Shown here: piece by piece, positions 1 to 9,146 of the stretch
Layout of the letters: each line of letters starts with the position of its first letter
How positions within the stretch are numbered: position 1 is the stretch's first letter
Assembly: GCF_036226665.1 (NCBI RefSeq)
Contig: NZ_CP109007.1
Location: 7,502,001 to 7,566,000 of the forward strand
Source: Streptomyces sp. NBC_00691
GTDB lineage: Bacteria; Actinomycetota; Actinomycetes; Streptomycetales; Streptomycetaceae
DNA: 64,000 bases
Direction of reading: 5' to 3'
The notes under the pieces: model-generated
Seen by the model: only the letters and a program-made list of their open reading frames with translations
Databases searched by the model: none
Told to the model about the DNA's origin: nothing
Program-made: the position numbers and the translations under genes

Positions 1-572
1 GCGTGCACGCCGTTGCCGTAGCCGAGGAAGGCCGCGCACCAGGGCTCGTTGAGCGTGGTCCAGGTCGCCACCCGGTCGCCGAGGGCGTCCGCCATGATGG
101 CCGCGTACTCGGCGAACCGGTGCGCGGTGTCCCGCTGCGGCCAGCCGCCGGCGTCCTCCAGCTCCTGCGGCAGGTCCCAGTGGTAGAGCGTCGCCACCGG
201 CCGGATGCCGGCGTCGATGAGGCGGTCGACGAGCCGCCGGTAGAAGTCCAGACCCTTGCGGACGGCGGGGCCGCGCCCGGTGGGCTGCACCCGGGGCCAG
301 GCGACGGAGAAGCGGTAGTCGGTGACGCCGAGCCGCCGCATCAGCTCGACGTCCTCGTCGACCCGGTGGTAGTGGTCGGCGGCGATGTCACCGGTGTCGC
401 CGTTGCGCACCTTGCCGGGCGTACGGCTGAACGTGTCCCAGATGGAGGGGGTGCGGCCGTCCTCCCCCGCCGCCCCCTCGATCTGGTAGGCGGCCGTGGC
501 GGTGCCCCAGCGGAAGCCCTCGGGGAAGCGGAGGGCGGTCGTCGTGTCGGTACGTGCGTCGAGCGCGGTCAT
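1..572 (-). CDS. GH1 beta-glucosidase, N-terminal part only
   Basis: Cytoplasmic glycoside hydrolase family 1 enzyme that would split imported beta-linked glucose disaccharides. The visible 190 residues start MTALDARTD and show the GH1 N-terminal signature FPEGFRWGTATAAYQIEG (about residues 16-33), FSVAWPR, the YHWDLP strand and the acid/base motif TLNEP near the window edge. The nucleophile half lies outside the window. The ATG at 572 has an AGGGAG ribosome site just upstream. It is the last gene of the operon running left from 3891, 71 bases after the second permease, and has no signal peptide, which fits hydrolysis after uptake. Family call is firm; the exact disaccharide (cellobiose or laminaribiose) is inferred from neighbours. 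Confidence 0.93.
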   Translation of the reverse strand, partial: MTALDARTDTTTALRFPEGFRWGTATAAYQIEGAAGEDGRTPSIWDTFSRTPGKVRNGDTGDIAADHYHRVDEDVELMRRLGVTDYRFSVAWPRVQPTGRGPAVRKGLDFYRRLVDRLIDAGIRPVATLYHWDLPQELEDAGGWPQRDTAHRFAEYAAIMADALGDRVATWTTLNEPWCAAFLGYGNGVH

Positions 573-643
573 GGGATGGGAACTCCCTGGAGTGAGAGGT
601 CTGGGGGATGGTGGAGCGGCGAGGGGGGTGCCGGGCGGAGGGG

Positions 644-1555
644 TCAGCCCTTGACCGCGCCCTGCATGATGCCGCCGACGATCTGCCGGCCCAGCAGGCC
701 GAAGACCAGGAGCACCGGCAGGGTGCCGAGCAGCGTGCCCGCCATGATCACGGACTGGTCGTGGACGTATCCGCCGCCGAGCTGGCGCAGGGCGACCTGG
801 ACCGTGGGCTCGGAGGAGGTGAGGGCGACGACCGGCCAGAAGAAGTCGTTCCAGGCGGCCATGAAGGTCAGCAGCCCCAGGACCGCCATGCCGGGCCGGG
901 CGATCGGCACCACGATCGACCAGAAGATCCGGGCGGTGGACGCGCCGTCCACCCGCGCCGCCTCGATCAGCTCGTCAGGCAGCGACTGCATCAGGTACTG
1001 GCGCATGAAGAACACACCGAACGCGGACACCAGGCCCGGCAGGATCACCGCCTGGAGCTGGTTCACCCAGCCCAGCTCGGCGATCAGCATGAACAGCGGG
1101 ATCACTCCCAGCTGCGGCGGGATCATCATGGTGCCGACGGTGATCGCCAGGAGCGCGCCGCGGCCCCGGAAGCGGAGCTTGGCGAAGGCGAAACCGGCGA
1201 GCGTGCAGCACAGCACGGTGCCGAGGGTGATCGAGCCGGACACGATGAGGGAGTTGAGCAGGGCCTTTCCGATGTCCGCCTCTTCGAGGACCGCCTCGAA
1301 GTTGCGGATCAGGTTCGGGCCCGGCAGCAGCGTCGGCGGCACCTTCGCCAGGTCGGCGTTGGAGCGGCTCGCCGCGACGATCGTCCAGTAGAAGGGGAAC
1401 GCGGAGAACAGGACGGCGACGACGAGGATCCCGTACGCGAGCGGGCCCGCGTGCAGGGTGCGGCCGGCCCGGGAGGGGCCTCGTGACACCGTGGGACCGG
1501 GCGTGCCGCCGGTCCGGGCGGGGTCTCGCGTCACGGTGGGACCGGGCGCGGTCAT
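644..1555 (-). CDS. CUT1 sugar ABC permease, MalG type
   Basis: Inner-membrane permease of a carbohydrate ABC importer, 303 residues. About six hydrophobic segments are visible. The EAA loop reads EAARVDGAS followed by IVVPIARPG, the docking site for the ATPase. The chosen ATG at 1555 overlaps the stop of the upstream permease (ATGA), a translational coupling; an upstream extension in the same frame is arginine-rich and unlikely. Its N-terminus carries two similar short segments (TVTRDPARTGGTPG and TVSRGPSRAG). No ATPase gene is in the operon, as is usual for Streptomyces CUT1 systems that share MsiK; that last point is family knowledge, not seen here. Confidence 0.93.
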   Translation of the reverse strand: MTAPGPTVTRDPARTGGTPGPTVSRGPSRAGRTLHAGPLAYGILVVAVLFSAFPFYWTIVAASRSNADLAKVPPTLLPGPNLIRNFEAVLEEADIGKALLNSLIVSGSITLGTVLCCTLAGFAFAKLRFRGRGALLAITVGTMMIPPQLGVIPLFMLIAELGWVNQLQAVILPGLVSAFGVFFMRQYLMQSLPDELIEAARVDGASTARIFWSIVVPIARPGMAVLGLLTFMAAWNDFFWPVVALTSSEPTVQVALRQLGGGYVHDQSVIMAGTLLGTLPVLLVFGLLGRQIVGGIMQGAVKG

Positions 1556-2517
1556 CGGCCGGCCTCCTTGCGGGAACGGCGGCGCGCGATCAGGGCGTTG
1601 GCCCCGACGAGCACCACGATGAGCAGGAACATCACCCAGGCGATGGCGGCGGCCCGGCCCAGGTGGAAGAAGCCCCAGCCCTGCTCGTACATGTACAGGC
1701 CGAGCGTCTGGTACTGGTGCGAGATGCCGCCCGAGACGGATCCTTCGAGCAGCAGCGGCTCGCCGAACAGCTGCGTCGCGCCGATCGTCGAGACGATGAC
1801 GGTGAACAGGATCGTGGGCCGCAGCCCCGGCAGCGTGACGTGGAAGAACTGCCGCCACCGCGAGGCCCCGTCCATCGCGGCGGCCTCGTACAGCTCATGG
1901 GGGATCGACTGCATGCCGGCCAGGTAGATCAGCGCGTTGTAGCCGGTCCAGCGCCAGACGACGACGGTCGACACGGCGATCTGTGAGGCGACCGTGCCGT
2001 TCTGCCAGTCGACGGGGTCGATGCCGACCAGACCGAGCGCGTAGTTGATCAGGCCGAAGTCACGCCCGAAGAGCTGGGCGAAGACGAGGGTGGCGGCGGC
2101 CACCGACGTCGCGTACGGAAGGAGGACCGCGGTCCGCAGGAAGGTGCGGCCGCGCATCTTGTAGTTCAGCAGATGCGCGAGCCCGAGGGCCATGACGAGC
2201 TGCGGCACGGTGGAGAGCACACCGATGGTGAACGTGTTCCGCAGCGAGAGCCAGAAGTACGAGTCGCCGAAGAGCGCGGTGTAGTTGCCGAGGCCACGCC
2301 ACTCCATGTCACCGGGCGTCTGGAGCTCCACCCGGTAGAGCGAGACGAAGGCCGTGTAGAGCAGCGGGAAGAGCCCGAAGGCGACGAACAGGGTGAAGAA
2401 CGGGGCGAGGTAGGCGTACGGGGAGAACGACTGCCAGGCCCGCCGGGCGGACCCCCGCCGCGCGGGCGGCGGGACCGGCTTCGGCGGGGCCGGCGTCTCG
2501 GGTGCGGTGAGGGTCAC
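1552..2517 (-). CDS. CUT1 sugar ABC permease, MalF type
   Basis: Inner-membrane partner of the following permease, 321 residues. It opens with a proline-rich cytoplasmic tail, then a hydrophobic segment YAYLAPFFTLFVAFGLFPLL and further membrane spans. The EAA loop reads EAAAMDGASRW then VTLPGLRPT. It lies 54 bases downstream of the binding-protein gene and overlaps the next permease by four bases, so the three are one transcript. The substrate is inferred from the adjacent beta-glucan enzymes; CebF-like cellobiose or laminari-oligosaccharide uptake are both possible. Confidence 0.93.
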   Translation of the reverse strand: MTLTAPETPAPPKPVPPPARRGSARRAWQSFSPYAYLAPFFTLFVAFGLFPLLYTAFVSLYRVELQTPGDMEWRGLGNYTALFGDSYFWLSLRNTFTIGVLSTVPQLVMALGLAHLLNYKMRGRTFLRTAVLLPYATSVAAATLVFAQLFGRDFGLINYALGLVGIDPVDWQNGTVASQIAVSTVVVWRWTGYNALIYLAGMQSIPHELYEAAAMDGASRWRQFFHVTLPGLRPTILFTVIVSTIGATQLFGEPLLLEGSVSGGISHQYQTLGLYMYEQGWGFFHLGRAAAIAWVMFLLIVVLVGANALIARRRSRKEAGR

Positions 2518-2571
2518 GGCGCGGCCCTTCGGAGGAGTGGAGGAGACGTGGGGAGGGGACGTCGGCGAGGG

Positions 2572-3891
2572 TCAGCCGATGGTGTTCTCGACGCCCTTCT
2601 TCGCGTTCGACCAGGCCTGCTCCGGAGAGGTCCCCTTGCGCTCGACCTCGCTCAGCGCGTTCGTGATCTGGGTCGTGATGTTCTGGTCGTGCACGCCGAG
2701 CACCTGGACCGGGGCCGCCTTCGCCGCGTCGCCGAAGATCTGTCCGATGGGGGCGTCGGAGAAGAACGGGTCCTTCGCGCCGGCGACCTTCTCGATCGCA
2801 CCCGTGGCGGAGGGGAAGTTGCCCTGCTTCTGGAAGAGCTTCGTCTGCTGCTCGGGGGCGGTGAGCCACTTCACCAGCTCGTACGCCTCCTTCTTGTGCT
2901 TGGCGGCCTTCGGGACCGAGAGGTACGAGCCGCCCCAGTTGCCGGCGCCACCGGGAAGCTTGGCGACGTCCCACTTGCCCTTGCCGGCCTCACCGGCCTG
3001 GCCCTTGATGTAGCCGAGCATCCAGGCGGGGCACGGGATGGTGGCGAAGGAGCCGCCGGCGAAGGCCTGGTTCCACTGCGGGGACCACTGGTCGAGCTTG
3101 GCGGTCAGCCCGTCCTGGGCCGCCTTGACGGCGTGGTCCCAGGCGTTGCGCAGGGCGGGGTTCTGCTCCCAGATCAGCTTCCCGGAGGCGTCGTAGTACC
3201 GCTCCTTCTCCTGCCCGATGATGATCGAGTAGAGGCTGCCGGTGCTGTCGATCCAGGAGCTCTTCCCGGGCGCCTTCGCCTTGTACTGCTTGCCGAGGGC
3301 CAGGTAGCCGTCCCAGGTGGACCACTTCTGGGCGAGCTCCGCGCGGTCGGTGGGGAGTCCGGCCTGCTTGAAGAGGTCGGTGCGGTAGCACATCGCCTCG
3401 GGGCCGACGTCGGTGCCGAGGCCGAGCACCTCGCCGCCCTTGCCGCCGGCGGCGGCCCACTTCGCCGGGGCGAACTGGTCCTTGAGGGAGTCCGCGCCGT
3501 ACTTCCTGAGGTCCTCGAACCGGTCGGCCTGCTGCTGGGTGACGGAGGCGATCCGGCCCACCTCTATGCCCTGCACGTCGGCCAGGCCGGCACCGCCGGC
3601 GAGGCGGGTCTGGAGGGACTTCCAGTAGTCGGCCTCGTCCTCGGTGTCCGTCTGCTTGATGGTGACACCGGGGTGGAGCTTCTCGTACTCGGCGTAGAGC
3701 CCGGCCTCCTTGTACCCGAAGGAGCCGAACAGGTCGACGGTGATCGTGACCTCGCCTCCCGCGCCATCGGTGGAGGTGTCGTCCGACGCGCCTCCGCAGG
3801 CGGCGAGCAGGGCCCCGGTGAGCGCGACCGCCCCCAGGCGGACGACGGCTCTCCTGGCGGTGGTCGTGATGGCGGCTCGGGCGATGGGCAT
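2572..3891 (-). CDS. Sugar-binding lipoprotein of the CUT1 importer
   Basis: Extracytoplasmic solute-binding protein, 439 residues, tethered by a lipid. The N-terminus has arginines, a hydrophobic run and a lipobox LLAAC at about residues 28-32, then a Ser/Asp/Thr linker. The rest is a family 1 sugar-binding fold: GVTIKQTDTEDEADYW, LPTDRAELAQKWSTWDGY and a C-terminal PEQAWSNAKKGVE helix. It is the first gene of the operon and is read from a promoter overlapping the palindromic operator at 3930-3943, so it should be repressed by the LacI-type regulator encoded at 7099-8124. The ligand is inferred to be a short beta-glucan oligosaccharide because a GH81 endo-1,3-glucanase is divergent and a GH1 beta-glucosidase ends the operon. 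Confidence 0.92.
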   Translation of the reverse strand: MPIARAAITTTARRAVVRLGAVALTGALLAACGGASDDTSTDGAGGEVTITVDLFGSFGYKEAGLYAEYEKLHPGVTIKQTDTEDEADYWKSLQTRLAGGAGLADVQGIEVGRIASVTQQQADRFEDLRKYGADSLKDQFAPAKWAAAGGKGGEVLGLGTDVGPEAMCYRTDLFKQAGLPTDRAELAQKWSTWDGYLALGKQYKAKAPGKSSWIDSTGSLYSIIIGQEKERYYDASGKLIWEQNPALRNAWDHAVKAAQDGLTAKLDQWSPQWNQAFAGGSFATIPCPAWMLGYIKGQAGEAGKGKWDVAKLPGGAGNWGGSYLSVPKAAKHKKEAYELVKWLTAPEQQTKLFQKQGNFPSATGAIEKVAGAKDPFFSDAPIGQIFGDAAKAAPVQVLGVHDQNITTQITNALSEVERKGTSPEQAWSNAKKGVENTIG

Positions 3892-3929
3892 GGGAAGCCT
3901 CCCTTGGCTCCGGAACGAGCGAGAGCGAC

Positions 3930-3943
3930 TGAGAGCGCTCTCA
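3930..3943. promoter_or_regulatory. LacI/CebR-type operator before the sugar operon
   Basis: Perfect 14-base palindrome TGAGAGCGCTCTCA, 39 bases upstream of the binding-protein start. It resembles the CebR box TGGGAGCGCTCCCA of Streptomyces (family knowledge). Near copies occur before the GH81 gene and before the LacI-type gene, which argues for one shared repressor. Confidence 0.85.
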
Positions 3944-4082
3944 AGCGTGCGGGGGGAGCGTGCCTGTGATGGAGCCCATCCGTCAAGGCTCGAAGGCGTA
4001 ACGGACGGGAGGAGCTCTCAAGTCCGGCCTGTGTTCAATCTCTTGACACACGTGTTTCGGCGGTTTTACGTTTCCGGCGTCT

Positions 4083-4096
4083 TGAGAGCGCTCTCT
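4083..4096. promoter_or_regulatory. LacI/CebR-type operator before GH81
   Basis: TGAGAGCGCTCTCT, one mismatch from a perfect palindrome, 113 bases upstream of the GH81 start codon. It is the second operator in the divergent promoter region between the importer operon and the glucanase. Confidence 0.82.
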
Positions 4097-4208
4097 CGGA
4101 GTGTTCGCCCCCGGCGTCCACCACGAGACCGTCCCCTCTTCCCGCGCATCCCCGCCCCGCGCATCCCCTCCGTGCCCCACTCGTCGCGAACGACATGAGG
4201 TGCCGTAC

Positions 4209-6986
4209 ATGCCAGCCCCCCGCACGAGACCGGCCGCCGCGCTGGTCCTGGTCTCCGCCCTCGCCGCCCTGGGACTCGGCCCCGCCGCCGCCCCCGCGGC
4301 AGCGGCCACCGTCCCCACGGGCGCCGGAAGCTACTCCGACACCCGACCCGCCGGAACCTCCGGCCCCACCACCAACACCGGCGCACCGGTCACCCCCAAG
4401 GTCACCGCCGCCGCCCAGGGCAAGCCCGTCCCCACCAACGACTGGTGGTCCTCCCTCGCCTTCCAGCGCTACGGGGACAACCCGTACTCCACCCCCATGT
4501 ACGGCCACCCGCTCACCTACCAGGCCGTCGCCGGCGGCCTCGAGCTGGGCTACCCCACCACCCCCGCCATCGTCGGCGACGGACGCCAGTACGAGTTCGC
4601 CCACAAGGCCGACCTCACCCTCGGGCTCACCGGGCTCAACTCGCCCGACACCAAGGCCGACGCCTGGTCCGACTGGACCGTCACCCCCTACTGGTCCGAC
4701 GGCGCCCGCACCCTGCGCACCACCATCGGCCACGGCATGCCCTTCGTGTACGCCAAGGGCACCGGCGGCGACGCCCGGATCACCACCGCCGGCGCGCCCA
4801 CCGTCTTCGCCGACCAGGGCAACGTCCTCGGCATCACCGTCGCGGGCCACCACTACGCCCTCTTCGCCCCCAGCGGCACCGACTGGACCGTCTCCGGCTC
4901 CAGCGTCACCGCCGGGCTCGGCGGCAAGGACTACTTCTCCGTCGCCGTCCTGCCCTCCACCGACGCCCTCGCCACCTACCGCAAGTACGCCTACAGCTTC
5001 GTCACCGGATCCACCGTGAACTGGAGCTACGACGCGGGCACCGTCCGCGCCACCTACTCCCTCACCACCGAGGCGAAGGAGGGCACCGAGCGCGGCACCC
5101 TCCAGGCGCTCTACCGCCACCAGTGGCTGAACACCACCGACCCGCTCACCCCCTACACCTATGTCTCGCCCCGAGGCACCATGAAGGTCCGGGAGTCGGC
5201 CTCCTTCACCACCAGCCAGAAGGCGGCCGCCACGCTGCCCGGCCTGCCCGGCGGCAGCGGCGTCGACACCGCCCGCCTGCGCGGCTACCTGAACGAGGTC
5301 GCGAACTCCGCCGATCCCTTCTCCGGGGCGGTCGACACGTACTGGACCGGCAAGGCGCTCGGCAAGCTCGCCCAACTGGTGCCGCTCGCGGACCAGATAG
5401 GCGAGACCGCGCTCCGCGACAAGCTCCTCGGCCAGATCAAGGGCCGCCTCCAGGACTGGTTCACGGCAGGCGGCGCAAGCGAGTTCTCGTACGACACCGC
5501 CTGGAAGACCCTCACCGGCTATCCGGCCTCGTACGGCAGCGACACCGAACTCAACGACCACCACTTCCACTACGGCTACTACGTGTACGCCGCCGCGATC
5601 GTCGCCCAGTACGACGCGGGCTGGGCCGCGGACTCCGCCTGGGGCGCGATGGTGAAGACCCTGGTCCGCGACACCGCCAACCCCAGCCGCACCGACAGCG
5701 CCTTCCCCTTCCTCCGCGGCTTCGACGTCTACGCCGGACACAGCTGGGCCAGCGGACACCAGGGCTTCGCCGCCGGCAACAACCAGGAGTCCTCCTCCGA
5801 GTCGACCAACCTCAGCGCCGCCCTCGTCCTCTGGGGATCGGCCACCGGCAACAACCAACTCCGCGACCTCGGCACGTACTTGCTCACCACCGAGGGCGAG
5901 GCCATCGCCCAGTACTGGTTCGACGCCGACCAGCAGGTCTTCCCCGGCGCCTTCCAGCACGACACCGCCGGCATGGTCTGGGGCAGCGGAGCCGCCTACG
6001 CCACCTGGTGGACCGCCAACCCCGAGGAGATCCACGGCATCAACGTCCTCCCGGTGACCGGCGGTTCACTCCACCTCGGCGGTCACAAGGACGCCGTCCG
6101 CCGCAACATCGCCGAGATGGAACGGGAGAACCCCGGACCCGCCGTCGAATGGCGCGACATCCTCTGGGAGTTCCAGTCCTTCGCAGATCCGGCCGCCGCG
6201 AAGGCCAAGTGGGACGCGGGCAACGCCGGTTACACGCCGGAGGCGGGCGAGTCCAAGGCCCACACCTACCACTGGCTCACCGCACTCGACACGCTCGGCG
6301 CCCCCGACGCGACGGTCACCGGGTCCATCCCCACCTCCGCCGTCTTCACCAAGGGCACCACGCGGACGTACGTCGCCCACAACCACGGCACCAGCGCCCG
6401 TACCGTCACCTTCTCCGACGGCAAGTCGCTCTCCGTACCCGCACGTTCCACCGCCAGCGGCACGGGGACGGGCGGCACCGACCCCGGCCCGGACCCGGAG
6501 CCGTCCACCGGCAACACCTTCCAGCTCCGCACGGGCGGCACGCTCACCACGGCCACCGGCGCCACGGCGGGCAGCGACACCGTCCTCTCCGCGCAGGGCG
6601 GCAACCACGACGGCACCCCCAGCCGGCCGGTCGTCTACGAGGCCCGGGGGGTCAACGGCACGCTGAAGGCCGGCGGTTCCACCGCCTTCCGCCTCCAGAT
6701 CGACGCGGGCACCGCCGTCGGGCTGGGCCAGCAGGCCCGGATCAGCTACGACCTCACCGGTGACGGCACCTTCGAGCGGACGGAGACGTACCACTACTTC
6801 GCCACCGACCCGGTCACCGGCTGGGAGGAGTACGGCCAGTCCCGCGGCCTCAAGTCCGCCACCGGGACGCTCGGCAACCTGACGGGCGGCACGGTGCGCC
6901 TGGAGGTCTGGAGCGCGATCGGCAACGGCGACTCGCGCGTCCAGACGGGCACGGACCGGTCGGTGGTGGTCATCCCCTTCGACTGA
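4209..6986 (+). CDS. Secreted GH81 endo-1,3-beta-glucanase with CBM56-like domain
   Basis: Extracellular endo-acting laminarinase, 925 residues. The ATG at 4209 follows GAGGTG and begins a signal peptide (MPAPRTRPAAALVLVSALAA, cut near APAAAA, residues 27-35). An upstream in-frame GTG at 4101 gives an arginine-rich tail and was not chosen. The GH81 domain begins with NDWWSSLAFQ (about residue 77). It has the conserved DTELNDHHFHYGYY (about 445-458) and NNQESSSEST (about 524-533) active-site stretches. A Gly/Thr/Pro linker (about 755-768) leads to a C-terminal beta-sandwich resembling CBM56, a beta-1,3-glucan binding module. It releases oligosaccharides for the divergent importer and is controlled by the operator at 4083-4096. 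Confidence 0.94.
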   Translation: MPAPRTRPAAALVLVSALAALGLGPAAAPAAAATVPTGAGSYSDTRPAGTSGPTTNTGAPVTPKVTAAAQGKPVPTNDWWSSLAFQRYGDNPYSTPMYGHPLTYQAVAGGLELGYPTTPAIVGDGRQYEFAHKADLTLGLTGLNSPDTKADAWSDWTVTPYWSDGARTLRTTIGHGMPFVYAKGTGGDARITTAGAPTVFADQGNVLGITVAGHHYALFAPSGTDWTVSGSSVTAGLGGKDYFSVAVLPSTDALATYRKYAYSFVTGSTVNWSYDAGTVRATYSLTTEAKEGTERGTLQALYRHQWLNTTDPLTPYTYVSPRGTMKVRESASFTTSQKAAATLPGLPGGSGVDTARLRGYLNEVANSADPFSGAVDTYWTGKALGKLAQLVPLADQIGETALRDKLLGQIKGRLQDWFTAGGASEFSYDTAWKTLTGYPASYGSDTELNDHHFHYGYYVYAAAIVAQYDAGWAADSAWGAMVKTLVRDTANPSRTDSAFPFLRGFDVYAGHSWASGHQGFAAGNNQESSSESTNLSAALVLWGSATGNNQLRDLGTYLLTTEGEAIAQYWFDADQQVFPGAFQHDTAGMVWGSGAAYATWWTANPEEIHGINVLPVTGGSLHLGGHKDAVRRNIAEMERENPGPAVEWRDILWEFQSFADPAAAKAKWDAGNAGYTPEAGESKAHTYHWLTALDTLGAPDATVTGSIPTSAVFTKGTTRTYVAHNHGTSARTVTFSDGKSLSVPARSTASGTGTGGTDPGPDPEPSTGNTFQLRTGGTLTTATGATAGSDTVLSAQGGNHDGTPSRPVVYEARGVNGTLKAGGSTAFRLQIDAGTAVGLGQQARISYDLTGDGTFERTETYHYFATDPVTGWEEYGQSRGLKSATGTLGNLTGGTVRLEVWSAIGNGDSRVQTGTDRSVVVIPFD

Positions 6987-7009
6987 CCGTCCGATCCCTT
7001 CGGGGAACG

Positions 7010-7049
7010 GAGCGGCGGGCCGGGTTCCTCCTCACCCGGCCCGCCGCTC
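7010..7049. terminator. Bidirectional terminator between GH81 and LacI genes
   Basis: A 16-base perfect stem (GAGCGGCGGGCCGGGT and its complement) with an 8-base loop lies between two convergent genes. There is no clear U tract, as is common in Streptomyces. Confidence 0.8.
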
Positions 7050-7098
7050 CCTGTCCGCCGGCCGGCCGTGCCCCGGGGACCTCGCCGCAGGCGCGCCC

Positions 7099-8124
7099 TC
7101 AGGCCGAGTCGCGGAGGACGAGCGCCGTCGGCGTGATCACGGACGCCGGGTTCACGGAGCCGGTCCCGTCGAGCAGCCGCATCAGCAGCTTCACCATCAG
7201 CCGGCCCATGTCCTCGATGTCCTGGCGCACGGTGGTCAGGGACGGGGACGTCCTGCGCACCACCGAGGCCATGTCGTCGAAACCGACGACCGCCACGTCC
7301 TCCGGCACCCGCACACCGCGCTCGCGCAGCGTCAGCAACGCACCCGACGCCATCAGGTCGTTGGCGACGAACACGGCGTCGACGTCGGGCCGCCGGTCGA
7401 GCAGCTCCGCCATCGCGCGGGCGCCGCTCTCCTCGGTGAAGTCCCCCCGGGACAGCAGGGCGGGGTCGGCGTCGATCAGGACGTCGCGATAGCCGTGGAG
7501 CCGGTCGATGGCCGACGTCTGGTCGTCGGGCCCGGAGATGTGGGCGATGTTCCGGCGGCCGAGATCCACCAGATGCCGCACCGCCTCGCGGGCGCCCCCG
7601 CGGTTGTCGCAGTCGACGAACGGAACGGTCGGACTCGTACCGGGAGCCGGCCGACCGCCGTAGACCACCGGGATCCGCGTCCGGTCGATGACGGCGGGCA
7701 GGGCGTCGTCGTTGTGCAGCGAGAACGCCAGGGCGCCGTCGACGTGCCCGCCCCCGAGATAGCGGGCGATCCTGTCGTGGTCCCCCGGACCCTCCACCCA
7801 CAGCAGCACCAGCTGGGCGTCGTGCGCGGTCAGTTCCCGGCTGATGCCCCGTACCTGCTGCTCGAAGAACGGGTCCGAGAAGATCCTGAACTCGGGCTCC
7901 GCGATGATCACCGCCACGGCGCCGTTGCGCCGGGTGACCAGGGTGCGGGCCGCGTGATTGGGCACGTAACCGAGTTCGTCGACCGCCCGGCGGACCTTCT
8001 CGACCAGCGGAGGCCGTACGCCCGCGCCCCCGTTGACGACCCGCGAGGCCGTGGCGCGGGACACGCCGGCGCGAGCGGCGACGGCTTCCAGCGTGGGGCG
8101 TGGCCCCGTGGTCTGCTCGGGCAA
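7099..8124 (-). CDS. LacI/GalR-family repressor of the beta-glucan locus
   Basis: DNA-binding sugar sensor, 341 residues. The helix-turn-helix spans residues about 9-30 (TLEAVAARAGVSRATASRVVNG) and is followed by the hinge GYVPNHAARTL. The periplasmic-binding-protein-like sensor ends with the family motif VAVVGFDDM and SLTTVRQDIEDMGR. I chose the TTG at 8124 because AGGAG lies eight bases upstream. An upstream ATG in frame (8271) would add a low-complexity tail and run through the operator at 8215-8228. That operator suggests autoregulation, and the two operators at 3930 and 4083 mark its targets. Confidence 0.92.
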   Translation of the reverse strand: MPEQTTGPRPTLEAVAARAGVSRATASRVVNGGAGVRPPLVEKVRRAVDELGYVPNHAARTLVTRRNGAVAVIIAEPEFRIFSDPFFEQQVRGISRELTAHDAQLVLLWVEGPGDHDRIARYLGGGHVDGALAFSLHNDDALPAVIDRTRIPVVYGGRPAPGTSPTVPFVDCDNRGGAREAVRHLVDLGRRNIAHISGPDDQTSAIDRLHGYRDVLIDADPALLSRGDFTEESGARAMAELLDRRPDVDAVFVANDLMASGALLTLRERGVRVPEDVAVVGFDDMASVVRRTSPSLTTVRQDIEDMGRLMVKLLMRLLDGTGSVNPASVITPTALVLRDSA

Positions 8125-8214
8125 GGCGTGCGCTCCTCGGCTGCGTGGGTGGGGCTGGGGTCGCGTGCGGTGTACGTTCCCGTACGGATCAGGATATCTG
8201 TAGCCCCCACCCTC

Positions 8215-8228
8215 TGAGAGCGCTCCCA
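8215..8228. promoter_or_regulatory. LacI/CebR-type operator before the repressor gene
   Basis: TGAGAGCGCTCCCA, 91 bases upstream of the TTG start of the LacI-type gene. It is a hybrid of the local palindrome and the CebR consensus and is the third copy in the locus. The rest of 8125-8413 holds no other feature I can support. Confidence 0.8.
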
Positions 8229-8413
8229 GAAGGATCGGCCGCCACTTTCCCCTGGGCAGGGCGCCGGTCACGGACGCCCCGCGGGGCGCGGCCCGAAAAC
8301 CAGTCGCGATCCCACGGGCTCCGAGCCCAGACTGAGGGGTCGACCACTTCGAACGGGACGAGTGACCAGCGCTGACCTACAACCTTGACACCCTGCCCTT
8401 CCCCGCCAACCGC

Positions 8414-9136
8414 GTGCCCATGGTCACCTTCGAGGCCATCCGGGACTGGGGGACGTTCGACCCCGCCCGTCAGCCGTTCGCCTGGGACGAGGACGAGGAG
8501 GCGCGCCTCCGCTCAATGGTCCGGGAGTGGGTGCCGCCCGTGCTCTCCGGCATGGACGGCTGGTGGCAGGGCGAACAGTGGTGCGCAAGCCAGATAGGCG
8601 CGCTCGTCCGGGAGCGATACGGCACCTGGGCCTGGGGCTGGAACTGGTGCTATCGCGACGGCGGGCCCATCGGCCACTGGGCCGGCGGGGCGACCTCGGT
8701 GACGACCCCGGACGAGACCGCGGCACGCGTCGTCGCCGCGCTCCTGGAGTGGCGGGCGTGGCTGGAGCGCACGGCCCGGCGTTTCGCCGAACTGGCGCCG
8801 CCGCCCGACGTCCCGCCCGAGGACCGCAGCTGGTACCTGGAACGGGCCTGCGTCCGGCTCGTGACCTACGCGATGGACTCGTGCGCGGACAACGCCTGGC
8901 GCGGCCAGACCTCGTTCGTCCTCGGCTGGTTCCTCACCAGCACCGGCCTGGACCCGGTCGAGGCCGGGCGAGCGGTGGAGCGTGCGATCGGCGGCCGGTT
9001 CGAGAGCTGGGTCGTTCCGAAGCACACGCTGATCGAATCCGTGGCCGAGGACCTCGCCGTCGGCCTCACCGGGCACACCCCGTACCAGGACCACCGCGAG
9101 AGGGAGGAGCTGGAGCATCTCCACGACCGCTCCTGA
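8414..9136 (+). CDS. Unrecognised Trp-rich protein
   Basis: A 240-residue soluble protein I cannot place in a family. It is rich in tryptophan in its first third (WWQGEQWCAS, TWAWGWNWCYRDGG) and acidic, with no signal peptide or membrane segment. The GTG at 8414 is taken as start; an ATG two codons later (8420) is equally possible, and the frame stays open upstream to 8366 without a usual start codon. It ends ten bases before the Fic-domain gene, so the two are probably co-transcribed. Confidence 0.6.
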   Translation: MPMVTFEAIRDWGTFDPARQPFAWDEDEEARLRSMVREWVPPVLSGMDGWWQGEQWCASQIGALVRERYGTWAWGWNWCYRDGGPIGHWAGGATSVTTPDETAARVVAALLEWRAWLERTARRFAELAPPPDVPPEDRSWYLERACVRLVTYAMDSCADNAWRGQTSFVLGWFLTSTGLDPVEAGRAVERAIGGRFESWVVPKHTLIESVAEDLAVGLTGHTPYQDHREREELEHLHDRS

Positions 9137-9146
9137 CAGCCTGGCG

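Noticed and set aside
4101..4208. Upstream GTG start for the GH81 gene
   Set aside because: The added residues are Arg/Pro/Ser-rich and would bury the signal peptide; the ATG at 4209 has a good ribosome site.
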